NCBI GenBank assembly: GCA_037447655.1
Contig: JBBHKE010002834.1
Span: forward strand, 1 to 64,000
DNA length: 64,000 nucleotides
Direction: 5' to 3'
Origin: Zygnema cylindricum
Lineage: Eukaryota; Streptophyta; Zygnematophyceae; Zygnematales; Zygnemataceae
Part shown: positions 34,703-45,789 of the stretch, one piece after another
Layout of the letters: every line of letters starts with the position of its first letter
Numbering within the stretch: the stretch's first letter is position 1
Program-made: the position numbers and the translations under genes
Notes under the pieces: model-generated
Told to the model about the DNA's origin: nothing
Seen by the model: only the letters and a program-made list of their open reading frames with translations
The model's database searches: none

Positions 34703-35027
34703 TGTAGAAATTAATGGTTCTTTTAGTATTTTCATGGTCTAAATAAAATGTTAAAAAGAAGCCGAGGCAGTCTGCCTCTAACTCCTATCTTCAACCCCCA
34801 CACTTGTCGCAGTCAGTGAAGGTTGAAGAGGGAGCTAGAGCCATAGCTGCCTGTGATGTCCAGAGAGAGACAAACAGTTCTTATTTAAAAGAGGTAATTA
34901 ATAGTTCACTTCTCTATTTTAGTTATACTTTAAAGAGAGAGAGTGAGGATCAAAGGCACGCCATGGCTGGCGCCATTTTTAAAAAGTTGCAGATTTTGAA
35001 GTAGATGATATTTTGCCAAAATATTGC

Positions 35028-35095
35028 CTACGTCCAGATTTGAACTGCGTCCTCTAGATTCTATATAGCCAGGTGCCTTAACCATTAAGGCGCTA
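35028..35095 (-). other. tRNA-like module, type II (antisense to LTR)
   Basis: Minus strand with an A-box-like GCGCCTTAATGGTTAAGG and a decayed B-box. Better preserved at 17699-17765, with CCTTAGTGGTTAAG and CCAGGTTCAAATCTGG. A third copy lies at 40424-40492. No intact tRNA fold. Confidence 0.6.
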
Positions 35096-35537
35096 CGAAA
35101 CGATACACCTGATGGATTTCAAAGATATATAAACATTAACGAACCGGCTAATTAACACCAAACTAACGAATAAGAACAATTCATGCACGTACGCGAATCT
35201 GAACCGTGTAAAATATGTTTTGATCAGACAACCAACATTGTAGCCGCCACCCAAAGTGAGCTTTTGGCGGCATTCAGAGATAGCGTCACGCGATGCCACG
35301 TGGCGCCAAATTATTTGATAACGGAGAAGATGGGAGGAGGAACCATAGCTCCTAATTTGAGAGGTGTTACCTTGTAGACTATGTCGTACAATAGACGTAC
35401 AATAAGTACATCGACCATTATACCTTATTGTACAATTTAGTGTTAATATTAGACTAGGTTTTAGTAGTAGGTAGTTGTGAGTAGGCAGACCAAGACTTAG
35501 TGATATTGAGATACCTCTATCTAAGAGAGCTTGTAAA

Positions 35538-35543
35538 TATAAA
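35538..35543 (+). promoter_or_regulatory. TATA box of copia LTR
   Basis: TATAAA in the context CTTGTAAATATAAAGGTCA. The same site and spacing occur in other LTRs of this family (for example 18207-18212 and 45373-45378). It is the likely core promoter for the element RNA. Confidence 0.6.
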
Positions 35544-35767
35544 GGTCATTTTTGACCATCCATAACGTACTGCACAGGAGAGCAAATTTAGAGATTCTTT
35601 TTTCTATAGACTGAGGGGAGTCTTGCCTTCGAAGGGGTGAAGGTGGTCAGATTTTTTCTTTGTCAGGGTGACAATTATTCTTGCTAAAACACAAAGGGGT
35701 TAGGGTTATCATAGAGGCTTCGTGTGAGCTGCCTACTCTAAGGACCTAGGGAGGTCTCAGAATTGCA

Positions 35768-35782
35768 AGTTATGGGCCCACC
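35768..35782 (+). other. Copia primer-binding site (half-tRNA type)
   Basis: AGTTATGGGCCCACC directly after the LTR. It is 14 of 15 complementary to the initiator tRNA-Met anticodon stem-loop. Confidence 0.75.
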
Positions 35783-36900
35783 CTCTAGGGTACCCATCTT
35801 CAATGGAACTGGCTTCATATACTAGGAAAGTATGATGATAGAACTCTATGTGAGAAAAGGTTTTGGGGAATAGTGAGCGGACGGGTGAGGCGTCCATCCA
35901 GTCTTGGGATCCCTCCACGGTTTACGGGAAGCACATTCACCAGAGATGCAGATCCATCTCCAATGGAGGAGAAAAAGGAAAAGGAGGTGGTGGACAATGG
36001 AAGGGAGAAGGAGATATCACACAAATAGCAACCGATTCACCATTCATGTCGCCTATTACGAGGAACGAGGAGAATGATATTGATACCTGGGACTACAACA
36101 AATGGCATCAAAGCACTTCATCCTCCGCCATCTTACTCAAGGGCTTGTATCTCCTCATTTGCAAGTAGAGAGGGCATCCGATCTTTGGGTGGCTCTCATA
36201 GAAATGTACCGAAGTGGTACGATTCAAAAACACCAGTTAGCTGATCAAAAAATTAACGCATATGTATACAACGGGGGGAAGATGTTGGATTTTTGTAATG
36301 AGCTCGCAACATTTTTCATAGAGCTAGAGAGTGCTAAACAGGTTGAAACTGATAAGATGAAGGTTAATTGTTTGCTCATTAAGTTACCGGATGAGTTCGA
36401 GAACATAGTCAACCGTGTGCAGGACTTGCCAGACTCAAGGTGGATATGGAATCTAGTGGTAGGGATGATTCTCATTCAAAAAAATACGATTGAGATCCAA
36501 AGGGGAGGAAAGAGTGGGCAAGTGTTGGCTACTAGGACCGATTGGATGAACAATGATTCCAGGAAACCAGTTGGAAATTATGGACGGGGGTGCAGAAAAA
36601 TCAGACCGACGAGGTCAGACTTAGGGCTCCCAAGGGTTTGTGCCACTTTTGTAAGAAACCATGGCACTATATGGCGGAGTGCACTAGGTTAACCGAGTTG
36701 CGATTAAAGGAGCGGCAGACAGGTGGACTCGTGAGAGGAAAGAAAAAGGCCCTTATAACACAAGTACATGAGGCGGAATCCGAGGACGGGGACAATGAGC
36801 TCATATTGGATTAGGAGTTGGAGGCGAAAAAATGAGGTCGAAATTCCACGAAACCATAACTGAGGTTTCGGTGGATTCAAAGGTGAAGCACGTTGGATTG
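35771..36900 (+). pseudogene. Copia gag
   Basis: Begins at MGPPSRVPIFNG across the primer-binding site. A TAG soon replaces the tryptophan of the usual YWES. The later capsid part (36102-36692) is open, with ERASDLWVALIEMYRSGTI and NIVNRVQDLPDSRWIW. A frameshift then leads to the zinc knuckle CHFCKKPWHYMAEC (36590-36814) and an acidic linker. Confidence 0.88.
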
Positions 36901-37619
36901 TAGATTCAAGTGCCTCTATGCACATGTGTAAGGATAAACACCGGTTGACTAAGATAAAAATGATTCCCACCGTAGAGATAGAGTACGGGGATGGGAGGAT
37001 AGTCACTACTACTCTTGTAGGATCGGTAGATTTGAAAGTGTTAATAGAAAGAAAGACATCCATAGTTACATTCTCCAATGTATTGTTTATTCCGGAGCTA
37101 AACAAAAACCTTGTCTATATGTATGTATTAGATGATAAGTGTTTTGATATTAGCATTAGGAAAGGAGTCTTTACTGCTAGTTTTGAGGAGGAAGTTTATT
37201 TCACTGCTGAAAAAGGAAGCCACGGGATGTTTAGGCTGATTTTAAGCAATGAAAAGAAGAAACTTTATTATGCTGGTGTTCATGATATAATGTTGTGGCA
37301 TAAGAGGCTTGGGCATGTGAATCTAGATACGTTAAGAGAGATGAAAAAGATGGAAGTAGTGGAAGGGATTCAGTTCGGTGAAAGTGAGAATCTAAGTGAT
37401 TGTAGTGGATGTGCTCAAGGTAAAGCACACAGGTTGCCCTTCCCAAAAACTGCCACCTATAAGGGAGAAAAGATTATAGACTTAGTACACACAGATATTT
37501 GGGGACCAGCCAGAGTGCCTTCACCAAGTGGCAAGAGATTTATGATGACTATCACTGATGATTGGTCTCGGTATTCCAAGGGGTATTTTTTTAAAAATAA
37601 GTCAGAGGCTCAGGAATAA
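36840..37619 (+). pseudogene. Copia protease and integrase N-terminal part
   Basis: The protease motif reads IVDSSASMHMC, so the glycine of the active site is serine. The open frame 36918-37619 continues through the integrase zinc region (HKRLGHVNLDTL, CSGCAQGKAH) and the first catalytic aspartate (HTDIWGPARVPS). It ends in a stop at 37617. Confidence 0.9.
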
Positions 37620-38500
37620 TTTAGACAACATAGCATTGGAGTGAAAAACTCCATAAAACCCCAATCAAGAGAGTAAGGAGTGACAATGTTGGAGAGTATA
37701 CCACTAACCAATTTGAGGATTTTCTGAGGGAAGATGGAGTCCAACACCAAAAGACAGTTCCAGAAAAACCCGGAAAAGAATGGGGTAGCTGAACGATTAA
37801 ATAGGACACTGAGTGATAGTGCTAGAAGTATGTTATCGGATAACAAGATAGGAAAAATGTTTTGGGCCGAAGCAATGAACTGTGCTAATTACCTCAAAAA
37901 TAGAGTTGTTACTTCAGCGGTAAAAGGCAAAACACCTTATGAGAGATGGACCGGCCGGAAACTAGACATATCCCACTTAAAGGTTTTTGGTAGTCAAGTG
38001 TTCAGTCAAGATACATATCAGTCTAATTGGAAGCTAGATCCTAAAGGAAAACTGGGGTACTTATTAGGATATGATGAGGATGTAAAAGGATACTGAGTTT
38101 ATGATTTAAAAAGGGGAGATATATTCTTCATAAATCATCTAATAGTTATGGATCAAAGAAAGTTGGTGGATCCCTTCAAGTATACAAAGTCAGTAAAAAT
38201 CAGATTTGAGTCAGAAAATTCCGATGACTTTGAGCCTCCTAACTATCCTCGATTCAAAGAACATGACATTCTTACAAGTACAAATAAGACCAAGAAGGAC
38301 TCGACAGTGGAAATTCCAATGACAACTGTACACGAAGAGAAAGACGTGGTGGAAATTGATACAGAATCAATGAAAGGGGAAAAGCCGAGAGTGTTCGAGA
38401 AAACCCACGAAAACCATCTATTTCGGCCACAAATTTTGAGGGGGGAAAGAGAAGTAGCAAAAGATTGCAGGAAAAACAGGTTAATAACAAGGTAACAAAA
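37620..38500 (+). pseudogene. Copia integrase C-terminal part and hinge
   Basis: The second catalytic aspartate lies in RSDNVGEYTT (about 37680). A frameshift follows, then GVAERLNRTLSDSARSM with the catalytic glutamate, FWAEAMNCANYLKNR, the LKVFGSQVF motif and GYLLGYDEDVKGY, which is stopped at 38094. An acidic hinge of about 115 codons follows (38148-38495). Confidence 0.87.
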
Positions 38501-38580
38501 CTATCTCATCAAGAGAAACCTTAGACTTATGGAGAGGCGATGACTTGTCAAGAAAAGGAACCGGTGGAAGTTAGCCATCA

Positions 38581-40104
38581 ATGAGGAGATGGCCTCAATT
38601 ATGGCAGCTGATACTTAGGAGCTGGTGGATTGTCCAACTAACCGAAAAACCAATCGGTTGTAAGTGGGTTTTCAAATTAAAGCTGAACCTATATAACACC
38701 ATTGAGCGTTACAAAGCCCGATTAGTGGCAAAAGGATTTACACAGAAAGAAGGAATCGACTACGAGGAAACCTTTGCCGCGGTCGTCAGATATCCCTCCG
38801 TCCGCATACTTCTCAGTCTGGCAACAGCACAAGACATAGAGGTGCACCAGATGGACATCAAGACAGCCCTTTTGCACGGAGAATTGGAAGAGGAGATCTT
38901 CATGCGACATCCCGAAGGATTTGATGAGGAAGGAGAGGAGAGTAAGGTATGCCGGCTGATCAAATCCCATTATAGTTTAAAACATGCGCCTTGACAGTGG
39001 AATAAGAAGCTTGATGAGTTTCTTACCGGTCTGGGATATATCCGGATCAGCTCAGATCACTCAATCTATGTTTTTGAAGATGAGGAAGGTATTATTTTTA
39101 TTGCAATTTATGTTGATGATTTGCTTGTTCTAAGTAAATCAATAGACAAAATAAATAAACTGAAAATCGATCTTAGGGGGAGATTTGAGATGAAGGATAT
39201 GGGGGAGGCAAGATATATTTTGGTAATTCAAGTAGAGAAAGACCGAAAAAGAAAAATTATAAGACTAACTCAAAAAAAAGTAATGGGGAACATGTTGGAA
39301 AAGTTTCACATGGATAAGGCTAATAGTTGTACCACTGAAATGGAGTTGAAGAAGGGAAGTGAGGGGAGTGTGGAAGAAGGAGTCATAATCTTAGATGAAG
39401 AATTAGGTCCAGAAGAACAGAAGCTCATGCAAACTATTCCTTACAGGCAAATACTGGGAAGCCTAATCTATTTTATGAATTATACCCAGCCGGATTTGGC
39501 TGCAGCAGTAGGAGTGCTAAGTAGAAGTCTAAATGCTCCCACTAAGAGAGATTGGGAGGGATCTAAGAGAGTCCTTAGATACTTGATAAGAACTAGGGAT
39601 CGATGGTTGCATTTGGGTGGAGGGAATAGTGACATCACTACTTGAAGTGATGTTTGTTATGGTGATGCTCCAATGAGGAGATGTACTTCTCAATATGTAT
39701 TGTATGTGGGTGATGGAGCTTGTTGCAAGAGAAGCAAACAGCAAAAGGTTATTGCTCAGTCCACCATGGAGGCTGAATATATGGCCTCTTGCTTTGCTGT
39801 AAAAGAATTGATGTGGGTCAAGTCTTTGCTTGGTGAGCTTGGTCACCTTAAGAGTGGTGTGCAGAATTTTTTTTGTGATAATCAAGCACCAGTCGCTATT
39901 GCTGCCAATCCTAAACGTCATTTTTATGCCAAACACATGGACATAAGACTTAGATTTGATAGAGAGAAGGTGGAAAACAAAATAATCAGTTTAGAGTATA
40001 GACCAGATAGGAAGATGGTGGCAGACATGATGACCAAACTTCTGCCTTCCCCTAAGCTGATTTTCTACAGGGAGAAGTGTGGTCTGAAATTAAAGAGTGA
40101 CTAG
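38581..40104 (+). pseudogene. Copia RT-RNase H
   Basis: RT with GCKWVFKLKLN, MDIKTALLHGELEEEIFM, one stop at about 38992, then the catalytic YVDDLLVLSKS. RNase H carries AAAVGVLSRSL, a stop at about 39643, SDVCYGDAP, STMEAEYMAS and CDNQAPVAI. It ends FYREKCGLKLKSD before the polypurine tract. Only a few point stops separate it from an open frame. Confidence 0.92.
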
Positions 40105-40117
40105 AAAATAAGGGGAG

Positions 40118-41148
40118 TGTAAAAATTAATGGTTCTTTTTGTATTTTTTAGGTCTAAAATGAAGCCGAGGCAATCTGCCTCTAACTCCTCAACTCCCACA
40201 GTTGTCGCAGTCAATGAAGGTTTTAGAAGGAGCTAGAGTCATGGCTGCTTGTGCTGTCAAGAGAGAGATAGACACTTGTTGTTGAAAAGAGGTAATTAAT
40301 AGTTCAGTTCTTTATTTTAGTTATACTTTGAGAGAGAGTGAGGATCAAAAGGCATGCCATGGCTGCAGCCATATTTAGAAAGTGGCAGATTTTAAAGTAG
40401 ATATTTTACCAAAATATTGCCTAAGTCCAGATTTGAACCTGCAACCTCTTAATTCTATATAGTCGGGCTGCTTAACCATTAAGGCCCTACGAAACGATAC
40501 ACGTGACGGATTTCAAAGATAAATAAACATTAACGAAGGGGCTAATAAACACCAAACTAACGTATAGGAACAATTCATGCACAAACCGTATAAAATATGT
40601 TTTAATCGAACAGCGAGCATTGTAGCCGCCACCCAAAGTGAGCTTTTGGCGGCATTCCGAGATAGCGTCACGTGGTGCCACGTGGCGTCCCATTATTTAA
40701 TATCGAAGAAGATGGGAGGAGGAATCATGGCTCCCAATATGAGAGGTGTTACCTTGTAGACTATGTTGTACAATAGACATACAATAAGTACATCACCGAT
40801 TGTACCTTCTTATACTATATAGTGTTCCTATTGGACTAGGATTTAGGAGTAGGTTGTCATGAGTAGGCAGACCAAGAGTTAGTGATATTGAGGTACCTCT
40901 CTCTAAGAGATCTTATAAATATAAAGATAATTTTTTACCACCCATAACTTACTGCTCATGAGAGCAAATTCAGAGATTATTTTTGCTATAGACTCAGGGA
41001 GTCTTGCCTTCACACGGATAAAAGTGATATGAGTTTTTGTCTGTCAAGGTGACCGTTATTCTTGCTAAAACACAAAGGGGTCAGGGTTATCCTAGAGGCT
41101 TTGTGTGAGCTGCCTACTCTGAGGACCTATGGAGGTCTCAGAGTTCCA
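40118..41148 (+). repeat. Copia 3' LTR (1-kb family, tRNA-like type II)
   Basis: 1031 bp, starting TGTAAAAATTAATGG and ending CAGAGTTCCA (the usual TTGCA has changed). It contains the tRNA-like module (40424-40492) and hairpin arms near 40776-40815. It differs from the 5' LTR by many substitutions, so the insertion is not recent. Confidence 0.92.
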
Positions 41149-42399
41149 TCAAGCACCTTCCCCCACATACAATATATACCCAGAAGTGCATCTTCTTATA
41201 GATGCATCCACATAACTGGCATCACTCCAAGTAGTGGTATGATTGTGCTCCCCTCCCAAATGAAACCACAACTCTCTGGTTCCTACAAGATATCTCATGA
41301 CTCTCTTGGCTGCCTCACAATCTCTCTTCCTAGGATTGTTAAGACTCCTATTGAAAACTCCTACTGCTGCCGCTATGTCCGGCCTTGTACAATTCATAAA
41401 ATAGATCAAACTTACTACAACTTATCTATAAGGAATAAACTTCATAAACTCTCCCTCCTCTGAACTCATCTGATCATCTAAGATTATCACTCCTCCTTCT
41501 ACACTCCCATCACTTACTTTCTTCAAGTCTATGGGAGTGGTACAATTGTTTGCCTTTTCTATCTATAATTTCTCAAGCATATTACCTATTGCATCTTTCT
41601 GAGTAAGTCTGATAATCCTTTTCCCCCTATCTCTCTCCATTTGGATCCCCAAAATATATCTTGCCTCCCCTAAATCCTTCATATCAAATCTGCTTCTAAG
41701 ATTCTTCTTTAACTTATTGATCTTTTCCAAAGATTTACTCAACACAAGCAGATCATCCATATAAATTGCAATAAAAAATGACATTATTCTAATCTTCAAA
41801 CATATAGATACAATGATCAGAGATGATCCGGATATATCCCAAACTGGTGAGAAACTCATCTAGTTTCTTATTCCACTGTCGTGGAGCTAGCTTCAGTCCA
41901 TATAAAGATTTTATGAGCCTGCAGACTTTGCTCTCTTCTCCTTCCTCCACAAATCCCTGTGGTTGCCTCATGAAAATTACTTCCTCTAACTCACCATTAA
42001 GAAAGGTTGTCTTAATATCCATCTGGTATATTTCCATGTATCCGCTGCTGCCAGATTGAGGAGAATCCTTACTGATGGGAACTGAACAACTGGAGCAAAT
42101 GTCTCCTCAAATTCAATCCCCTCCATTTAAATGAACCCCTTTGCTACCAATCAAGCCTTATATCTCTCAATGGTATTATCTGGGTTCAGTTTTAGTTTTA
42201 ACACCAATTTACAGCCAATCGGTTTTCTGTCAGGAGGAGAGTCCGCAAGTTCCCAAGTATTTGCTTCCATGATAGAGGCCATCTCATCATTTATGGCTCT
42301 AATCCATCTGTCTTTCCCCGGACTGTTTACTGCCTCCGAGTACGACTGAGGCTCATCTGGGTGCGATAGCTTAGTTACCTTGTGAGCGGCCTATTTTTC
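41149..42399 (-). pseudogene. Copia RT and RNase H, N-terminal part
   Basis: Minus strand of the outer element: RT with a decayed GCKWVFKLK region (near 42200), MDIKTTFLNGELEEVIFM, IYMDDLLVLSKS (the catalytic YVDD is YMDD) and the start of RNase H (41149-41409: CTRPDIAAAVGVF, DASYVDASIRRCTSGYILY). Stops and frameshifts occur at about 41410, 41560, 41790 and 42040. Confidence 0.87.
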
Positions 42400-43220
42400 T
42401 TAGATCCTTTTGCTGCTCCTTCTCCCCCCCTCAAACTCTGAAGCTGGGATGGAGGGAAGTCTTGGATTTCTCCCTTCGGTCTCATCGACTCCCTTATCAC
42501 AGGAAGTCGGTTCCAGTTCCTCTTCTTCTGTCTCATCGAAGTTGATAGGAATATGTGAGGTTTCCGATGGATCTCTTATGTCTTGGATCTCCCCAGAATC
42601 TACAAATCTTATTTCACTCATAGTCCTTTCAGGAAGGACGGAGTCCTCCTCACCTTCAGACTCAAATCTGATTTTTATCTTCTTGGTATATTTAAACGGG
42701 TCAAATGACTTCCCTTCATCCATCACAACTATGTGTTTTCCCAGAATGATATCTCTCTTTGCTAATTCATAGACTGTATATCCCTTAACGTCCTCATCAT
42801 ATCCTACAAAGTATCCTGGTTTTCCCTTATCGTCTAGTTTCGAGTTTTTCCTATCCGTGTCAAGACTCTAAACTTGGCAACCAGATACTTTAAGGTGAGA
42901 GATATCTGGTTTCCCTCCAACCCATCTCTATAAGGTGTCATTCCCTTTACAGCTGAAGTAAGGACTCTATTTTTAATGTAGTTGGCACAGTTCATGACTT
43001 CTGCACAAAATCTCTTTCCTATTTTCTTGTCGACCAACATACTGCATGCACTATCTCCTACTGATCGGTTGAACCTCTCAGCTACCCCATTTTTTTCCAG
43101 GTTATATGGTACGGTTTTCAGGTGGTGAACTCCCTCATCTATCAAGTATTTCTCAAGCACGTTAGAGGTATATTCCCCCCCATTATCACTCTTTATTCTC
43201 TTAATGGGTGTTTCATGCAA
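42400..43220 (-). pseudogene. Copia hinge and integrase core
   Basis: Minus strand. An acidic hinge (42400-42726) ends with FEGGRRSSKRI. Upstream is integrase with SDNGGEYTSNVLEKYL, KNGVAERFNRSVGDSACSM (the E of the usual EQNG is kept as EKNG) and FCAEVMNCANYIKNR. A frameshift lies near 42834. Confidence 0.85.
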
Positions 43221-43249
43221 CTTCTCACTCTAGGCTTTATATTCTTTGA

Positions 43250-44233
43250 AATAAGTTGATGTTTCAGAATTTGTTTTAGGAAATAGACTCTATAGTATCT
43301 AGACTAGTCATCAGTTATTGTCAACATAAACCTTTTTCCTCCAATCGAAGGTACTTTTACAAGTCCCCAGATATGTGTGTGGTCCAAATCTAGTACTTTC
43401 TCACCTCTATATGTGGTGGTTTTGGGAAAAAGAAGTCTGTGAGCCTTACCTTGAGCACAACCACTACAATCATCTATCATTTCATTATCCCAAAAGTGAA
43501 TGCCTTCTACTACCCCAAGTTTTTTCATTTCCCTGAACCTATCAAAATGCACATGCCCCAATCGCTTATGCCAAATCATCAACTTAGGAACACCAACATA
43601 GTAAGCATTCTTCTTTTCATTACTCAGGTTAAGCCTCATCATTCTTTGGCTACCCTTATCTATCGTGAAGTAAAATTCATCCCCATACTTAGCTGTAAAG
43701 ACTCTCTTTCTAGTCAAGGTATCAAACTCTTTGTCATCTAACATAGACGTAGAGACAAGATTTTTATTTAGTTGAGGAATGTAAAGTACATTTGAGAATG
43801 TGAGCATAGAAGTCTTACCCTCCACTAAGACTTTCAGATCTACTTACCCCACTAGATCTTTAGTAACCACTCTACCATCCCCATACTCTATCTCTACATT
43901 AGGGATCTCTCTTAGCTTAGTGAAGAGTTGCTTATCACAACAAATATGCATGGATGCACCTGAGTCGATGATCCTTCCTTCCTGTGGAGCTTCCCGAATT
44001 GCTCCGAGTGCACACTTCTATCTCCAAAGGATCTCCTTCTCCTCCAAACTCTCGTCTAGAAGAAGCTCCCCGTCCTCCACAGAGGACTCGTCCTCGGTTT
44101 CTCGTGTCACTTTTGTGTCCACAAGTGCCTTTTTCTTACCTCTAGAAGAACCCCCTCCACGGTTCTCTTGGAGCCTCAACTCCGAGAGCTTGTTGCAATC
44201 CGCGATAAAGTGTCTCGCCTTTTTGCAAAAATG
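43250..44233 (-). pseudogene. Copia gag end, protease and integrase N-terminal part
   Basis: Minus strand from the zinc knuckle remnant (CHFCKKA-like, about 44225) through an acidic linker to the protease motif IIDSGASMHIC (about 43960). Next come VLYIPQLNKNLVSTS and the zinc region HKRLGHVHFDRF with CSGCAQGKAH (43304-43825). A TAA lies at about 43846 and the linker has a TAG. Gag upstream of the knuckle is lost at 44233. Confidence 0.86.
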
Positions 44234-44592
44234 ACAAAGATGATAGGAATAAGAGTCAATCGGAATGCGCTCACAAATACTTAGATGCTCAATGCGAAAG
44301 CGAAATTAAAATGAAATCAAACATTACAACACATCAAAAGCGCATAATCCAAGATAGAGGGAAATTAAATCCTCAATAACATAAACTCATATTAACTCAA
44401 TCTTTAAACATTACACTTCTCTTAATATATTTCTCCTTAATTGACTCTTGATTGATTCCTAATTATTACATCTAACTCACACGATGTCTTTTTAAACTAA
44501 GTTGTGGAAACAATCTAGAACACTTACTCTAGAAGTGTCTTAATGTACTTAGACGCAAATATGGTACAACGCAAAATGAAACTACTAGAAAC
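44234..44592. other. Unassigned AT-rich spacer
   Basis: About 360 bp between a truncated copia and a lone LTR. No frame or repeat is recognised. It is a candidate for original host DNA at the truncation point. Confidence 0.45.
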
Positions 44593-44796
44593 TGTTGAAA
44601 TCATTATTTTTATATGGTATTTTCTAGGTCTGAACTTACTACAAATAGAAAAGGTGGACAGCCTGCCTTTGCCTCCTCTCTCTTCCCACCATACTTGTCG
44701 TAGTCACTAAGGGATACAGAGGGTGGCTAAGCCATGGCTGTCCTAACTTAAGCAGGCAAGGCGAAAGAGTGACTTATGTCACTCTCAACAAAAGGT

Positions 44797-44872
44797 TGAG
44801 TCCGGCAGGACTCGAACCTCCGACCGGCAGAGCGCGGCTTAGCCGTTAGCTCTAACCAGTCTGTCGTAGAAG
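44797..44872 (-). other. tRNA-like module, type III (antisense to LTR)
   Basis: Minus strand with GTTAGAGCTAACGGCTAAGC, then GGAGGTTCGAGTCCTGCC, a strong B-box and T-loop (TTCGAGT). A copy lies on the plus strand at 34031-34098, inside an LTR of the opposite orientation. The acceptor stem is not evident. Confidence 0.65.
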
Positions 44873-45228
44873 TCCCTTAGCATACATTAGATTTTATATT
44901 TACTTAAACAATGTTACGTCTATGAATTCGATTAACGGAATTACGAACGAAAGAACATGGAACCAAGTATTATATAGTGCAAACATTATCTCGCACGCAA
45001 ACAAATGAATCGGACATTTGTTTTCGACGGCGAACATTTAATATCGAATCTGATCCGACGGCGTACATCAATGCCGAGATCACGGAATGGTCACTTTTGG
45101 CGTTTATGGATGTGGCGTGACGTGGCGCCACGTGGAGGGATGACATTTGGTTGCAGGAATTCCGGCGAACATAAGGACAAGTGAACAGTGGATACGCGTC
45201 CACTTAATTGGGTTGCCGTACATGGGCC

Positions 45229-45265
45229 GTACAGAAAGTACATCGGCCATAGTACTTTTCTGTAC
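45229..45265. promoter_or_regulatory. Conserved GTAC hairpin of 1-kb copia LTRs
   Basis: Arms GTACAGAAAGTAC (45229-45241) and GTACTTTTCTGTAC (45252-45265) pair with one bulge around a 10-nt loop. Counterparts occur in every LTR of this family seen here, always between the tRNA-like module and the TATA region (for example 9429-9469 and 18067-18103). Confidence 0.7.
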
Positions 45266-45600
45266 TCTAGAATGATCCGATTGGTTTGTACTTCAATAGA
45301 TAAGGTTTGTGAGAGGGATTTAGGACTTAGAGAATTTTGGTAGATATGAACCTCTCTCTCTTTGAGAGTTTGTATAAACTTGGCATCTTTGCCGACTCAT
45401 AACTAATCGGCTGGTTGGCCGTTTTCAATGATTCTTTTTGCTACGGACTCAAGGGAGTCCAGGCTGCATAGGGGTGCAGTCAAATTGTCAGTTTGCCTTC
45501 TTGGGCAGCAGTGGTCGTGGCTTAAAGTGGGTTAGTTAAATACTATCTAGAGGCTTCCTGTATTCTGTAGTCCAATGGAGGACACATAATTGCAGGTTAT

Positions 45601-45789
45601 TGTAGAAATTAATGGTTTTTAAGTATTTTCTTAACTTACGTGAAACGAACATACTAGATGTACAATGCACGAAACGAAACTTCTCAACTTAAGGTACAGA
45701 ACTTAAACAAAATTAAATCTAATCGTGTACACGTGAAAAGTACACACACGAAATATAAATCAAACTATATGAAACAAAACCAAAGTACT
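45601..45789 (+). other. LTR head fragment and unassigned DNA
   Basis: Starts with TGTAGAAATTAATGG and TTTTTAAGTATTTTC, the first 35 or so bases of a 1-kb-type LTR, fused directly to the six-base stub. The remaining 150 bp have no identified similarity and run into a truncated copia RT. Confidence 0.6.

Larger units (their letters stand above)
34703..35767 (+). repeat. Copia 5' LTR (1-kb family, tRNA-like type II)
   Basis: Starts TGTAGAAATTAATGG and ends CAGAATTGCA. In order it contains GAGGCAGTCTGCC, CTTGTCGCAGTCA, GAGCCATAGCTGCC, an antisense tRNA-like module (35028-35095), the GTAC hairpin (about 35392-35432), a TATA box (35538-35543) and the U5 block AACACAAAGGGGT. Confidence 0.93.
34703..41148 (+). 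mobile_element. Near-complete Ty1/copia element (sense)
   Basis: 6446 bp with a 1065-bp 5' LTR and a 1031-bp 3' LTR. It has a primer-binding site at 35768, a polypurine tract AAATAAGGGGAG just before 40118, and all domains in order. Target duplications ACAAG (34698-34702) and TCAAG (41149-41153) differ at one base. It lies inside the RNase H of the opposite-strand copia. Confidence 0.93.
33302..44233 (-). mobile_element. Ty1/copia element, 5' truncated and split
   Basis: A minus-strand copia with its 3' LTR at 33302-34308. RNase H is cut by an opposite-strand copia (34703-41148) with near-identical 5-bp duplications (ACAAG and TCAAG). RT, integrase and protease follow to 44233. It stops within the gag zinc knuckle, and the rest of gag and the 5' LTR are gone. 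The left LTR interrupts the gypsy integrase. Confidence 0.88.
44593..45594 (+). repeat. Copia LTR followed by a primer-binding-site stub
   Basis: 1002 bp, starting TGTTGAAATCATTAT and ending ACACATAATTGCA. It carries a type III antisense tRNA-like module (44797-44872), the GTAC hairpin (45229-45265) and a TATA box (45373-45378). The next six bases, GGTTAT, are the start of the usual primer-binding site, so this is the 5' LTR of a sense element cut off right after it. Confidence 0.9.

Noticed and set aside
44797-44872. A functional tRNA gene
   Set aside because: The B-box and T-loop are good, but no 7-bp acceptor stem pairs and the segment is a fixed part of an LTR family. Called tRNA-like only.
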